NCBI GenBank assembly: GCA_039818945.1
Contig: JBCBSZ010000013.1
Location: 1 to 64,000 of the forward strand
Origin: JBCBSZ01 sp039818945
Lineage (GTDB): Bacteria; Actinomycetota; Acidimicrobiia; Acidimicrobiales; Poriferisodalaceae
Reading direction: 5' to 3'
DNA: 64,000 nucleotides
The translations under genes and the position numbers were made by a program. The notes beneath the pieces are model-generated. The model saw only the letters and a program-made list of their open reading frames with translations, did no database searches and was not told where the DNA came from. Positions 35,264-43,240 of the stretch are shown here, in pieces. How positions within the stretch are numbered: the first letter of the stretch is position 1; every line of letters starts with the position of its first letter.

Positions 35264-35337
35264 CGGGCGCGGGCTGGTGTCCGGGTCCCCGACACGGGCA
35301 AGCTGGCGGGCGTCCGACTCCTCGAAGGGGAACGCCC

Positions 35338-36552
35338 ATGCCCGAAGCCGTCATCGTCTCCACCGCACGCAGCCCCATCGGCCGGGCCTTCAAGGGCTCG
35401 CTCATCGACGTGCGCCCCGACGATCTCGCCGCGCAGATGGTCACCCGTGCCCTCGAGAAGGTGCCCGAGCTCCACCACGAGGAGATCGAGGACCTCATGC
35501 TCGGTTGCGGCCTCCCGGGCGGCGAGCAGGGGTTCAACATGGCGCGGGTCGTCTCGACCCTCGCCGGGCTGCCCGACACCCCCGGCACCACGGTCAACCG
35601 GTACTGCTCGTCGTCGCTGCAGACCATCCGCATGGCCGCGCACGCCATCCGGGCCGGCGAGGGCGACGCGTTCGTCGCCGCGGGCGTCGAGTGCGTCAGC
35701 CGGTTCGTGAAGGGCAACTCGGACTCGCTGCCCGACACCGAGAACCCGCGGTTCGACGACGCCAAGGCGCGGACCGCCGCGCGGGCCGGTGGCGAGGGCG
35801 GCGACTGGGCCGAGCCCGAGGGCCTGCCCGACATCTACATCGCCATGGGGCAGACCGCCGAGAACGTCGCCCAGTACAAGGGCGTCTCCCGCGAGTCGAT
35901 GGACGAGTACGCGCTGCGCTGCCAGCAGCAGGCCGGCGCCGCCATCGAGCGGGGCTTCTTCGAGCGCGACATCGAGCCGGTCACGCTGCCCGACGGCACG
36001 GTGGTCAGCGCCGACGACGGGCCCCGCCCGCAGACGACGCTCGACGCGCTCGCCGGGCTGAAGCCGGTGTTCCGCCCCGACGGCACCGTGACGGCCGGCA
36101 ACGCCTGCCCGCTCAACGACGGCGCCGCCGCCGTCGTGGTGATGAGCGACACCCGCGCCGCCGAGCTGGGCATCACCCCGCTGGCCCGCATCGTGTCGTC
36201 GGCCGTCACCGGGCTCAACCCGGAGATCATGGGCCTCGGCCCGATCGAGGCCTGCAAGAAGGCGCTCGACCGCGCCGGGATGTCGATCTCCGACGTCGAC
36301 CTCGTCGAGATCAACGAGGCCTTCGCCGCCCAGGTGCTGCCGAGCGCCGACGAGCTCGGCATCGACATCGACAGCCAGCTCAACGTCAACGGCGGCGCCA
36401 TCGCCCTCGGCCATCCCTTCGGCATGACCGGCGCTCGCATCATGACCACGCTCATCAACGGCCTCGAGGACGCCGACAAGAGCATCGGCCTCGAGTCGAT
36501 GTGCGTCGGCGGCGGTCAGGGCATGGCCATGGTCGTCGAGCGCCTGTCGTAG
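35338..36552 (+). CDS. Acetyl-CoA acyltransferase (thiolase)
   Basis: 404 residues with all thiolase residues: nucleophile Cys90 in NRYCSSSLQT, the NEAFAAQV motif, GHPFGMTGARI and the second cysteine in CVGGGQG. The enzyme cleaves 3-ketoacyl-CoA with CoA (beta-oxidation) or condenses acetyl-CoA. The long insertion DSLPDTENPRFDDAKARTAARAG is typical of actinobacterial FadA-like thiolases. ATG 35338 has GAAGGGG upstream. It stands alone, with no fused FadB-type gene next to it. The 3' end overlaps the convergent hydrolase gene by 37 nt. Confidence 0.93.
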   Translation: MPEAVIVSTARSPIGRAFKGSLIDVRPDDLAAQMVTRALEKVPELHHEEIEDLMLGCGLPGGEQGFNMARVVSTLAGLPDTPGTTVNRYCSSSLQTIRMAAHAIRAGEGDAFVAAGVECVSRFVKGNSDSLPDTENPRFDDAKARTAARAGGEGGDWAEPEGLPDIYIAMGQTAENVAQYKGVSRESMDEYALRCQQQAGAAIERGFFERDIEPVTLPDGTVVSADDGPRPQTTLDALAGLKPVFRPDGTVTAGNACPLNDGAAAVVVMSDTRAAELGITPLARIVSSAVTGLNPEIMGLGPIEACKKALDRAGMSISDVDLVEINEAFAAQVLPSADELGIDIDSQLNVNGGAIALGHPFGMTGARIMTTLINGLEDADKSIGLESMCVGGGQGMAMVVERLS

Positions 36553-37430
36553 AGGAAGCTCGACACGATCCGGGCGACCTCGTCGGCGCGGCGCAGCCAG
36601 GGTGCGTGCCCGCCGTCGACGAGGTGCAGCTCGGCGTCGGGAAGCGCCTCGACGAAGCGTCGGCCGGCCACCTCGCCGCCCGTCGGGTCCTCGCGACCGA
36701 GCACGAGCAGGTTGGGCTGCGCGACCGCGGCCAGCTGCTCCTCGGTGAGCGCAGCCGAGGGCCGCGCGCCCCGCAGCCGCAGCAGCCGGCGGAGGAGCGA
36801 GAGGAAGACGGGCCGGAGCTCCGGCCGCCGTTCGGTCTCGAGGAGGAGGTCGGCGATCTCCGGGTCCAGTGGATCCTCACCGACCATCCTCGCCAGCCGT
36901 CGCACCTGCGCCGGCGAGGGGCCGTCGATGCGGGCGAGCACCGGCCCGATCGGTGTCGACAGCAGGCGCATGGGGAGTGGTGCCGAGGTGCCGGGGGCGA
37001 GGGCCGGGCAGCCGACGTGGACCAACGCGGTCACGCGGTCGGGACGGGCGGTCGCGAACCACAGCGCCCACAGCGAGCCCAGCGAGCTGCCGAGCAGGAC
37101 GGTACGTCGGAGCCCGAGTCCGTCGAGGACGTCGCGGAGGAAGCCGACCGCGGCGTCCCGCAGCTCGGCGGATGCCATCGCGCCGGCGTCGCTGAGGCCG
37201 TGACCCGGCAGGTCGACGGCGTGGAGGCGGAACCCGTGGAGTCGGGCCATGAGCGGCGCCCACGCCGCGGCCGGCACACCGATGCCGTGGACCAGCACGA
37301 CCGGCGGTCCGGTCCCGCACGAGAGGACGTGCGCCCGCGCTCCGAGGCTGGGCACGGCGGCCTCCTGCGAGGTCGCCTCCAGCCCGCAGCGCTCGAGCAC
37401 CGCCGCCTGCGCCGTCTCGAAGCTCGTCAT
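36516..37430 (-). CDS. Alpha/beta-fold hydrolase
   Basis: 304 residues with VLVHGIGVPAAAW (oxyanion loop HGIG), DLPGHGLSD, the nucleophile elbow GSSLG with Ser116, and a late His in GGHAPW. This is the common small esterase/haloperoxidase-like group. The substrate is unknown. It diverges from a TetR gene across a 70-nt gap that carries one full and one half TGTCAA site, so it is the probable target of that regulator. Its 3' end overlaps the thiolase gene. Confidence 0.85.
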   Translation of the reverse strand: MTSFETAQAAVLERCGLEATSQEAAVPSLGARAHVLSCGTGPPVVLVHGIGVPAAAWAPLMARLHGFRLHAVDLPGHGLSDAGAMASAELRDAAVGFLRDVLDGLGLRRTVLLGSSLGSLWALWFATARPDRVTALVHVGCPALAPGTSAPLPMRLLSTPIGPVLARIDGPSPAQVRRLARMVGEDPLDPEIADLLLETERRPELRPVFLSLLRRLLRLRGARPSAALTEEQLAAVAQPNLLVLGREDPTGGEVAGRRFVEALPDAELHLVDGGHAPWLRRADEVARIVSSFLYDRRSTTMAMP

Positions 37431-37492
37431 CGCACACCGCCTCGTTCGCTTTACTCTGTGTCAAGTCGCCGCCACGCCAGTCTCCAGAAAGG

Positions 37493-37507
37493 TTGACACC
37501 GTGTCAA
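37493..37507. promoter_or_regulatory. Palindrome TTGACAC-C-GTGTCAA over the TetR start codon, plus half-site
   Basis: Two 7-bp arms around one central C span 37493-37507, so the GTG start at 37501 is inside the operator. A matching half-site GTGTCAA lies at 37458-37464, towards the divergent hydrolase gene. A TetR dimer bound here would block its own translation start region and probably both promoters. Confidence 0.62.
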
Positions 37508-38094
37508 GTGAGTCGGCCTACGGTGACGCCGAGACGCGCCGCCGGATCCTCGACGCGGCACGTCGGCTCCTGTCCGAGCGCGGCGCGACGGTCCGCCTCT
37601 CCGACGTGGCCGAGCGGGCCGGCGTGTCGCGCCAGGCGCTCTACCTCCACTTCGACGGGCGCAGCGGGCTCTTCGTCGCGCTCGTCCAGCACATGGACGA
37701 GACGCTCGAGCTGGGTGCGTCGGTCGAGCAGGTGTTCGCGGCGCCCGACGGCGAGGAGCTGCTCACTCGCCTGGTGCGCCTAAACGCCACCTTCTGGGCC
37801 GCGGTGGACCCGGTGGCCCAGGTGCTCGAGGCGGGCCGTCACGTCGACGAGGCCATGCGGGCCGCCTGGGACGACCGCATGGCGCAGCGACGGGCGATCT
37901 TCGGAGCGGTCGTCGACCGGCTGGCCGGCAGCGGTGAGCTGGCGGCGGCGTGGCACCCCGACGACGCCGCGGCGGTCCTCTACGCCGCCGCGCACTACGA
38001 CGGCTGGCGCGAGCTCCTCGCCCGGTTCGGGTGGTCCGAGGAACGCTACGTCGACGCGCTGAGCCTGCAGCTCCGCCGGTCGCTGTTGGTGTGA
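37501..38094 (+). CDS. TetR/AcrR family transcriptional regulator
   Basis: 197 residues with an N-terminal HTH (TRRRILDAARRLLSERGATVRLSDVAERAGVSRQALYLHFDGRSGLFVAL) and a helical C-terminal ligand domain. GTG 37501 has AAAGG at a suitable distance and falls inside the palindrome 37493-37507. It diverges from the alpha/beta hydrolase gene, which is the likely regulated partner. It ends 4 nt before the convergent esterase gene. Confidence 0.87.
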   Translation: MSSESAYGDAETRRRILDAARRLLSERGATVRLSDVAERAGVSRQALYLHFDGRSGLFVALVQHMDETLELGASVEQVFAAPDGEELLTRLVRLNATFWAAVDPVAQVLEAGRHVDEAMRAAWDDRMAQRRAIFGAVVDRLAGSGELAAAWHPDDAAAVLYAAAHYDGWRELLARFGWSEERYVDALSLQLRRSLLV

Positions 38095-38098
38095 CCGC

Positions 38099-38725
38099 TC
38101 AGATCTCGGCCAGCCAGTTCCGGGCGTCGACGAGCATCTCGATGCGCTGGGAGTGGGCCATCGGGTAGCCGGCCTCGGTCACCGACCAGCCGGCGTCGCG
38201 CAGCGCTGCCGCTGCGGCGCGCCCCCGCTCGGGCGGCATGATCGTGTCGAGCTCGCCCACCTGGACGAGCGCGGGCGTGCCGGCACCGGCGGCGAGGTCG
38301 AGCTCGACGCCATCGACCTCGGGCAGCCCGCAGCACATCGCCCACACCCCGGCGAAGCGCGCGGCGTTCGCCCGCAGCGCGAGCGCCAGCGCGAGGAACC
38401 CACCCTGGGAGAACCCGCCGACGACGCAGCGCTCGAGCGGCACGTCGGCCGTGCGGGCCTGCGTCTCGACGAACGCCGCGAGCTGCTGCAGCGCGTGGAC
38501 GAACGAGTCCGGGACCGGTGCGCCGTCCGACCGGTCGTACCACGAGGCGCCGTCGGAGCCGGGGAGGTCGTGGATCGCCCTCGGGCAGATGGCGGTGAAG
38601 CGCTCGTCCGGGTCGACGAGCGGGACGTACGCCGCGAGGTGGTGCTGTTCGGCGCTCCAGCCGTGCAGGAGGAACAGGAGCTGGTCGGCGCCCTCTCGTT
38701 CGAGGCGGTACGTCGTCAGTGACAT
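38099..38725 (-). CDS. Phospholipase/carboxylesterase family hydrolase
   Basis: 208 residues with the short alpha/beta hydrolase fold of the phospholipase/carboxylesterase group (PF02230): LLFLLHGWSAEQHH, nucleophile elbow GGFSQGGFLAL, then VQVGELDTIMPPERGR with the Asp and a late His (MAHS). Such enzymes hydrolyse short acyl esters. ATG 38725 is taken because the fold starts there; upstream sequence shows no clear ribosome site. It follows the EamA transporter gene by 35 nt on the same strand, so the two may be co-transcribed. Confidence 0.82.
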   Translation of the reverse strand: MSLTTYRLEREGADQLLFLLHGWSAEQHHLAAYVPLVDPDERFTAICPRAIHDLPGSDGASWYDRSDGAPVPDSFVHALQQLAAFVETQARTADVPLERCVVGGFSQGGFLALALALRANAARFAGVWAMCCGLPEVDGVELDLAAGAGTPALVQVGELDTIMPPERGRAAAAALRDAGWSVTEAGYPMAHSQRIEMLVDARNWLAEI

Positions 38726-38760
38726 GGGGCGACATGCTGGCACGCCGCCACCGGTGGGCT

Positions 38761-39576
38761 TCAACCGGCGCTGAGCAGCACGACCGCGGCCAGCGCGAGC
38801 GCCATGCCGATCAGCTGGTTGCGCCGCGGGTGCTCGTGGAGCACGACGCGGGCCAGCACGATGCTCGCCGCGGGGTACAGCGAACCGAGCATCGCGGTGA
38901 GCACGAGCGAGCCGTTCTGGGCGGCGAGGATGAACGTGCCGTTGCCCGCTGCGTCGAGCACGCCGGCGCCGATCGCCGCAGGCGGCGCCCGCCCGATCGG
39001 GACGTCGCGGGTCATGAGCAGCAGCACCGGGACGGCCAGCACGTTGCTGTAGGCCACGGGCCAGAGCCCGGCGTCGTCGGGCACGGTGCCGAGCAGCGCG
39101 AAGATCGTGCCGAACCCGCCACCGGCCACGAGCGCGAGCAGCAGCGTCCCACCCGCCGGACGCGCGGTCGTCCCACCCGAGAACGACATGAGGACGACCG
39201 CGGGGAAGGCGAGGACGACGCCCAGCCACACCAGCGCCGACGGCCGCTCCCCGCCGACGATCGCGGTGACGAGCGGGACGACGGCGACGAACACCGCGGT
39301 GAGCGGCGACACCACCGACATCGGCCCCCGCCCCATGGCGGCGTAGAAGGCCGACAGCGCGATCGGCGACACGACCCCGACCGCCAGCCCCGCCAGGAGC
39401 CCGGCGCTGGTCGGCGCGCCCGACACGACCAGGGCGGCGAACGGCATGAGGACCAGCGAGATCACCTTGGCCAACAGGGCGACCCGGCGGGCGTCGAGCC
39501 GATGTGAGGCGATCCCGCCGAGGAAGTCGCCGGTGCCGAAGGAGGCCGCGGAGGCGAGGGCGAGGAGGGCGGTCAC
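38761..39576 (-). CDS. EamA/DMT-superfamily transporter
   Basis: 271 residues with ten hydrophobic helices and two EamA repeats; the RDVPIGRAPPAAIGAGVLDAAGNGTFILAAQNG segment is typical of the second half. These carriers export amino acids or small metabolites. I prefer GTG 39576, which has GCAGGA six bases upstream. A start at 39612 would begin inside the palindromic operator. It diverges from the XRE-cupin regulator gene, which very likely controls it. Confidence 0.83.
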   Translation of the reverse strand: MTALLALASAASFGTGDFLGGIASHRLDARRVALLAKVISLVLMPFAALVVSGAPTSAGLLAGLAVGVVSPIALSAFYAAMGRGPMSVVSPLTAVFVAVVPLVTAIVGGERPSALVWLGVVLAFPAVVLMSFSGGTTARPAGGTLLLALVAGGGFGTIFALLGTVPDDAGLWPVAYSNVLAVPVLLLMTRDVPIGRAPPAAIGAGVLDAAGNGTFILAAQNGSLVLTAMLGSLYPAASIVLARVVLHEHPRRNQLIGMALALAAVVLLSAG

Positions 39577-39596
39577 GAACAGTCCTGCATCGAGCG

Positions 39597-39612
39597 GTGC
39601 ACTATAGTGCAC
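39597..39612. promoter_or_regulatory. Perfect palindrome GTGCACTATAGTGCAC containing both divergent -10 boxes
   Basis: This 16-bp perfect palindrome has TATAGT on the forward strand (39603-39608), 6 nt before GTG 39615, and the same TATAGT on the reverse strand (39601-39606), 24 nt before GTG 39576. One bound regulator would cover both start sites at once. The XRE-cupin protein encoded immediately to the right is the expected ligand. Confidence 0.7.
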
Positions 39613-39614
39613 TC

Positions 39615-40184
39615 GTGGTCGATGACGAGCTCGCCGGTCGCCTCGGCGCCGGCATCCGCTCCCGTCGCACCGAACGGCGATGGACGCTCGACGAGGCGAG
39701 CGAGCGGCTCGGCGTCAGCCGACGCCTGCTGGTCAGGATCGAGCAGGGGGACGCCAACCCGTCGCTGTCGACGCTGCTGCGCGTCGCCTCGGGGTTCGGG
39801 ATCGGGCTCTCCGAGCTGCTGCCCGGCGGTGACCGACCGGCCATCACGGTCGCGACACGATCGGAGGCGACCGGGCTGTGGAGCACGCCGGCCGGCAGCT
39901 CGGCCCGGCTGCTGGTCTCGACCCGGGAGCTCGAGCTGTGGGAGTGGACCCTCGCTCCGGGTGATGTGCGGTCGAGCGAGGCCCATCGCACCGGCTCGCA
40001 GGAGGTGCTGACCGTCGCCACCGGCGAGCTGCTCGTCGAGGTCGACGGTGAGGAGCGGCACGCGGGCGCCGGTACGTCGGTGGCGCTGGTCGCCGACCGA
40101 CCGCACCGCTACCGCAACGACGGAGACCGGCCCTGCCACTTCACGATGGCGGTCTACGAGCCCGTGGACGGAGCGACCTCGTGA
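39615..40184 (+). CDS. XRE-family transcriptional regulator with C-terminal cupin domain
   Basis: 189 residues. Residues 1-65 are an XRE HTH (RRTERRWTLDEASERLGVSRRLLVRIEQGDANPSLSTLLRVASGFGIGLSELL) and the rest is a cupin sensor (WTLAPGDVRSSEAHRTGSQEVLTVATGELLVEVDGEERHAGAGTSVALVADRPHRYRN). This SutR/PuuR-like architecture senses a small metabolite. GTG 39615 lies 6 nt after TATAGT inside the palindrome, so the mRNA is probably leaderless and self-repressed. The divergent EamA exporter is the likely target, perhaps exporting the sensed compound. Confidence 0.9.
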   Translation: MVDDELAGRLGAGIRSRRTERRWTLDEASERLGVSRRLLVRIEQGDANPSLSTLLRVASGFGIGLSELLPGGDRPAITVATRSEATGLWSTPAGSSARLLVSTRELELWEWTLAPGDVRSSEAHRTGSQEVLTVATGELLVEVDGEERHAGAGTSVALVADRPHRYRNDGDRPCHFTMAVYEPVDGATS

Positions 40185-40191
40185 ACCGGGG

Positions 40192-41139
40192 TCAGACCTC
40201 CCGGCCGGCCAGGGTGTCCGTGCCCGATGCCCGCTGCTCCTTGGGGCCGACGAGCCGGGCGACGAGGTGCTCGTCGACGCGGACGGGCGCGTAGCGGGGT
40301 TCACCGGCGAGGGGAGCGACCACCACGTCGGGGTCGGGGTAGTGGAAGTAGGCCACCGATCGGCGGACGGCTCCGGCCGAACCGTCGGGCAGCGGGACCC
40401 GGTGCAGCGTCGACGGCCAGCGGTCGTTGGTCCACATCGCGAGCAGGTCGCCGACGTTGAGCAGGACGCCGTCGGCGCCGGGCGTGACGCCGATCCACTC
40501 GCCGTCCGGGCCGAGGATCTCCAGGCCGGGCACCGGGTCGGCGACGAGGATCGAGAAGGTCGTGTAGTCGCTGTGCGCCCCCATCCTCACCTGACCCTCG
40601 GCCGGGTCGTCCTCGGCCGCCGAGCGCTCGTAGCGGATGCAGGCCATCGTGTCCGGGCCCCGCCGGGAGCGCTCGACGAGGTCGGGCAGGCCGAGGATCG
40701 CGCCGAGCACGCCGTCGAGCCGGGCCGACAGCGCCGCCATCGCGGCCAGGTGCCGCCGCACCGCCGGGGCGAAGGCCGGGACCTCGGCGGGCCACGGGGT
40801 CGGGGCGAAGATCGGCCCGGGGCCGCGATCGTCGTGGCCGACGTTGAACGACTCGAAGAGATCGGGCGGCGAGCTCATCCCCACCGAGTACGACAGCGCC
40901 TCGCTGCCCCGCTGCCGGTAGCCGCGGTTGGCCACCGGGTCGTCGACGACGTACCGGCGCTTCGTCTCGCCCGGGAGGGCGAACCAGTCGTCCATCGCCG
41001 CCCACAGCTCCGCTCGGGCGGCGGGGTCGAGACCGTGGCCGGTCAGCTCGACGAAGCCGAACCGGCAGAGGGCGCCGTCGAGCCGGGCGGCGAGGTCGGG
41101 GTCGGCGAGGTCGAGCACCGGGATCACCGGCCCCAGCAT
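40192..41139 (-). CDS. 2-oxoglutarate/Fe(II)-dependent dioxygenase (isopenicillin N synthase family)
   Basis: 315 residues. The start VIPVLDLADPDLAARLDGALCRFGFVELTGHGL is the DIOX_N domain; the iron ligands His189-x-Asp191 and His246 and the 2-oxoglutarate arginine Arg260 (RRSVAYFHYPD) are in place. It should hydroxylate or oxidise a small molecule in the cytosol. ATG 41139 puts the domain at the N-terminus; ATG 41172 is possible. The gene diverges from an MFS transporter gene, and the pair may handle the same compound. Substrate unknown. Confidence 0.87.
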   Translation of the reverse strand: MLGPVIPVLDLADPDLAARLDGALCRFGFVELTGHGLDPAARAELWAAMDDWFALPGETKRRYVVDDPVANRGYRQRGSEALSYSVGMSSPPDLFESFNVGHDDRGPGPIFAPTPWPAEVPAFAPAVRRHLAAMAALSARLDGVLGAILGLPDLVERSRRGPDTMACIRYERSAAEDDPAEGQVRMGAHSDYTTFSILVADPVPGLEILGPDGEWIGVTPGADGVLLNVGDLLAMWTNDRWPSTLHRVPLPDGSAGAVRRSVAYFHYPDPDVVVAPLAGEPRYAPVRVDEHLVARLVGPKEQRASGTDTLAGREV

Positions 41140-41198
41140 CGCGCCCGCCGAGGCGGTCCGCCGCCCGGGCATCGGCTTGACTGGTCCCGGGAGGGGCC

Positions 41199-42419
41199 GT
41201 GGAGGTGGACGAGCGGGACAGCGCACGGGGCTGGCTGGTCGTCGTCGCCATCGCCGTCTCGGGCGCGCTGTCCTTCGGGACGGCCTACACCTTCGGCACC
41301 TTCTTCGACGCGATGGCCGACGAGTTCGACGCCGGTCGCGGGTCGACGGCGCTGGTGTTCGCCATCACCCTGCTGCTGTTCTTCGGGACCGGCGTGATCT
41401 CGGGGCCGCTCAGCGACCGGGTCGGGCCCCGTCGGCTGGTCGCGATCGGCGGCGTGCTGCTCGTCGGCGGGTTGCTGGCCACCTCGCAGGTCCAGGTGCT
41501 CTGGCTGGGCTACTTCACCTACGGGATCGGGGTGGGGCTCGGCTGCGGGCTCTTCGTCACCCCGCTCTACGCCACCGCCGGCCGCTGGTTCGTCCGGCGC
41601 CGGGCCCTCGCCCTCGGGGTGGTCTCGGCCGGCAACGGCCTGGGCACGCTCACCCTCGTGCCGCTCGCCGAGCGCGTGATCAGCAGCGAGGGCTGGCGCA
41701 CGGCCTACGTGACGTTGGCGGTCATCGACGGCGTGCTGCTGCTGTTCGTGCTCAGCGTGGTCCGCCCACCCCGCGCCGTCGTCGGCGCCGAGGAGCAGGC
41801 GCCACCGGAGCCGGCGTTCGCGGAGCGCTTCGCCGAGCTCCGGCCCGAGCCGGCGTTCCGGATCATGTTCTGGACGACGCTGCTCACGTCGATCTCGCTC
41901 TTCACGGCCTTCGCGTTCGTGGTGCCCTTCGCCGAGGACGAGGGTGTGACGAGCAGCCGGGCGGCCCTGCTCGTGGGGATCATCGGCGCCTCGAGCATCC
42001 TCGGCCGCCTCGCGATCGGCGCCCTGGCCGGCCGCTTCGGCTCCGTCCGCCTCCTGCAGGGATCGCTCGTGGTGCAGCCGATCGCCTACCTGGTGTGGTT
42101 GGTGGCGGGTGGCCGCTACCCGCTGCTCATCCTGTTCGCGGTCCTGCTCGGCATCTCCTACGGCGGCTTCGTCTCGCTCGGCCCGGAGGTGACCGTCCAC
42201 CTGCTCGGCGTCGTGGGCCTGGGCACGACGTTCGGCCTGGTGTTCCTGGCCACGGGGTTGGGCGGGCTCATCGGCCCGCCGCTGGTCGGGGTGCTCTCCG
42301 ACCTCACCGACGGCCGGGCGGTCCCGATCGCGGCCGTCATCGGCGTCACCATCGCCGCGCTGTGGACCGCGCTCCGCCTCCCCACGGCCGCTCATCGGCC
42401 GGCACCGGCTCACCCCTGA
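41199..42419 (+). CDS. MFS transporter (monocarboxylate/oxalate-formate antiporter-like)
   Basis: 406 residues with 12 hydrophobic helices. TAYTFGTFFDAMADEFDAGRGSTALVFAITLLLFFGTGVISGPLSDRVGPRRL and the GRWFVRRRALALGVVSAGNGLG motif are typical of the MCT/OxlT group that moves mono- and dicarboxylates. Start GTG 41199 or 41205, behind GGGAGGGG. It shares a divergent promoter with the 2OG oxygenase. A hairpin begins at its stop codon. Confidence 0.85.
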   Translation: MEVDERDSARGWLVVVAIAVSGALSFGTAYTFGTFFDAMADEFDAGRGSTALVFAITLLLFFGTGVISGPLSDRVGPRRLVAIGGVLLVGGLLATSQVQVLWLGYFTYGIGVGLGCGLFVTPLYATAGRWFVRRRALALGVVSAGNGLGTLTLVPLAERVISSEGWRTAYVTLAVIDGVLLLFVLSVVRPPRAVVGAEEQAPPEPAFAERFAELRPEPAFRIMFWTTLLTSISLFTAFAFVVPFAEDEGVTSSRAALLVGIIGASSILGRLAIGALAGRFGSVRLLQGSLVVQPIAYLVWLVAGGRYPLLILFAVLLGISYGGFVSLGPEVTVHLLGVVGLGTTFGLVFLATGLGGLIGPPLVGVLSDLTDGRAVPIAAVIGVTIAALWTALRLPTAAHRPAPAHP

Positions 42420-42438
42420 GATTTCTTCCGAGAAATCT
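42419..42438. terminator. 8-bp stem hairpin AGATTTCT-TCCG-AGAAATCT after the MFS gene
   Basis: Perfect 8-bp arms around a TCCG loop start within the MFS stop codon. The stem is unusually AT-rich for this genome and has no T-tract, so it may stabilise the mRNA 3' end or act as an operator for whiB, whose start is 67 nt downstream. A second small CGCG-containing repeat follows. Confidence 0.55.
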
Positions 42439-42504
42439 GCGCGGGAAACGCGAGATCCCCCTGGGGTCACGCGTCTATGCATCGGTGGATCGAGGAGGAA
42501 CCAC

Positions 42505-43068
42505 ATGAGCACCACCGAACTGGCTCCCAACATCGCAGACTGGCGAACCGACGCCGCTTGCAAGGACGAGCCGGTCGAGACGTTCTTCTCCAGCCAGCTG
42601 GTTGGACGGGCCAAGCGGATCTGCGGTCGTTGCCCGGTGCGCGAGGCGTGCCGGGGCGAGGCCGTGAGCAACGGCGTCGCCGACGGTGTCTGGGGCGGTT
42701 GGACGCCCGAGGAGCGCCGCGCCGGTCGCATCGCCGAGCCGTCGCCGCTGCGCCCCCGTCGTCGTCCCGACCTCGTCACCCCGGCCTGCGCCTCGTGCTC
42801 GACCGGTCTCGGCTGGCCGCTGGCCGCCGTGCCGGCCTCCAACGTGGCCGAGGGTTCGCACGTCGTCGAGGTGGTCGACGGCGAGCGGTGGCTGGTCCTG
42901 CACCCCGACGATCTCCGCTTCTCGGCCTCCTCGACCGGCGAGCTCCGCTGCCCGGGTTGTGGCACCGAGGTCGGTCAGGTCGGCATCCGCGGCATGCGCC
43001 TCCGTGACGAGGCCGTGGCGCTCGAGGACACCCGTCGTCGCCGGCGCCAGATGCAGGCGGCCAGCTGA
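42505..43068 (+). CDS. WhiB-family iron-sulfur transcription factor with extra C-terminal zinc-ribbon-like domain
   Basis: 187 residues. The WhiB core is complete: Cys19, Cys40, Cys43 and Cys49 (C-x20-C-x2-C-x5-C) for a 4Fe-4S cluster, the GVWGGW turn at 61-66, and a basic RRAGR stretch. Most WhiB proteins end soon after; here about 100 more residues carry Cys95-x2-Cys98 and Cys149-x2-Cys152, a likely zinc ribbon. WhiB proteins bind sigma factor A and respond to oxygen, NO or redox state. ATG 42505 has GAGGAGG at good spacing. The gene is monocistronic between hairpins at 42419-42438 and 43202-43230. Confidence 0.9.
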   Translation: MSTTELAPNIADWRTDAACKDEPVETFFSSQLVGRAKRICGRCPVREACRGEAVSNGVADGVWGGWTPEERRAGRIAEPSPLRPRRRPDLVTPACASCSTGLGWPLAAVPASNVAEGSHVVEVVDGERWLVLHPDDLRFSASSTGELRCPGCGTEVGQVGIRGMRLRDEAVALEDTRRRRRQMQAAS

Positions 43069-43201
43069 CCCATGGGGTCGAGCTGGTCCTGGGCGGAACC
43101 AGCCGATCACCAGCCTCCGGCTCGACTGAGCTTCGAGGTCGGACGAGCGAGGTTGTCCTCGATCCGTTCGCTCGTCGATCTCGCTCGGTCAGCCGGTGGC
43201 C

Positions 43202-43230
43202 GGCTCAGCCCGTTCCGCCGAGGCTGAGCC
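43202..43230. terminator. Bidirectional terminator hairpin between whiB and LLM genes
   Basis: GGCTCAGCC (43202-43210) and GGCTGAGCC (43222-43230) form a perfect 9-bp stem with an 11-nt loop between convergent genes. A second stem AGCCGG-TGG-CCGGCT (43191-43205) overlaps it. The 43069-43240 gap holds no gene; this structure is its main content. T-tracts are missing, as is usual in GC-rich actinobacteria. Confidence 0.6.
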
Positions 43231-43240
43231 CCCCACTCCC

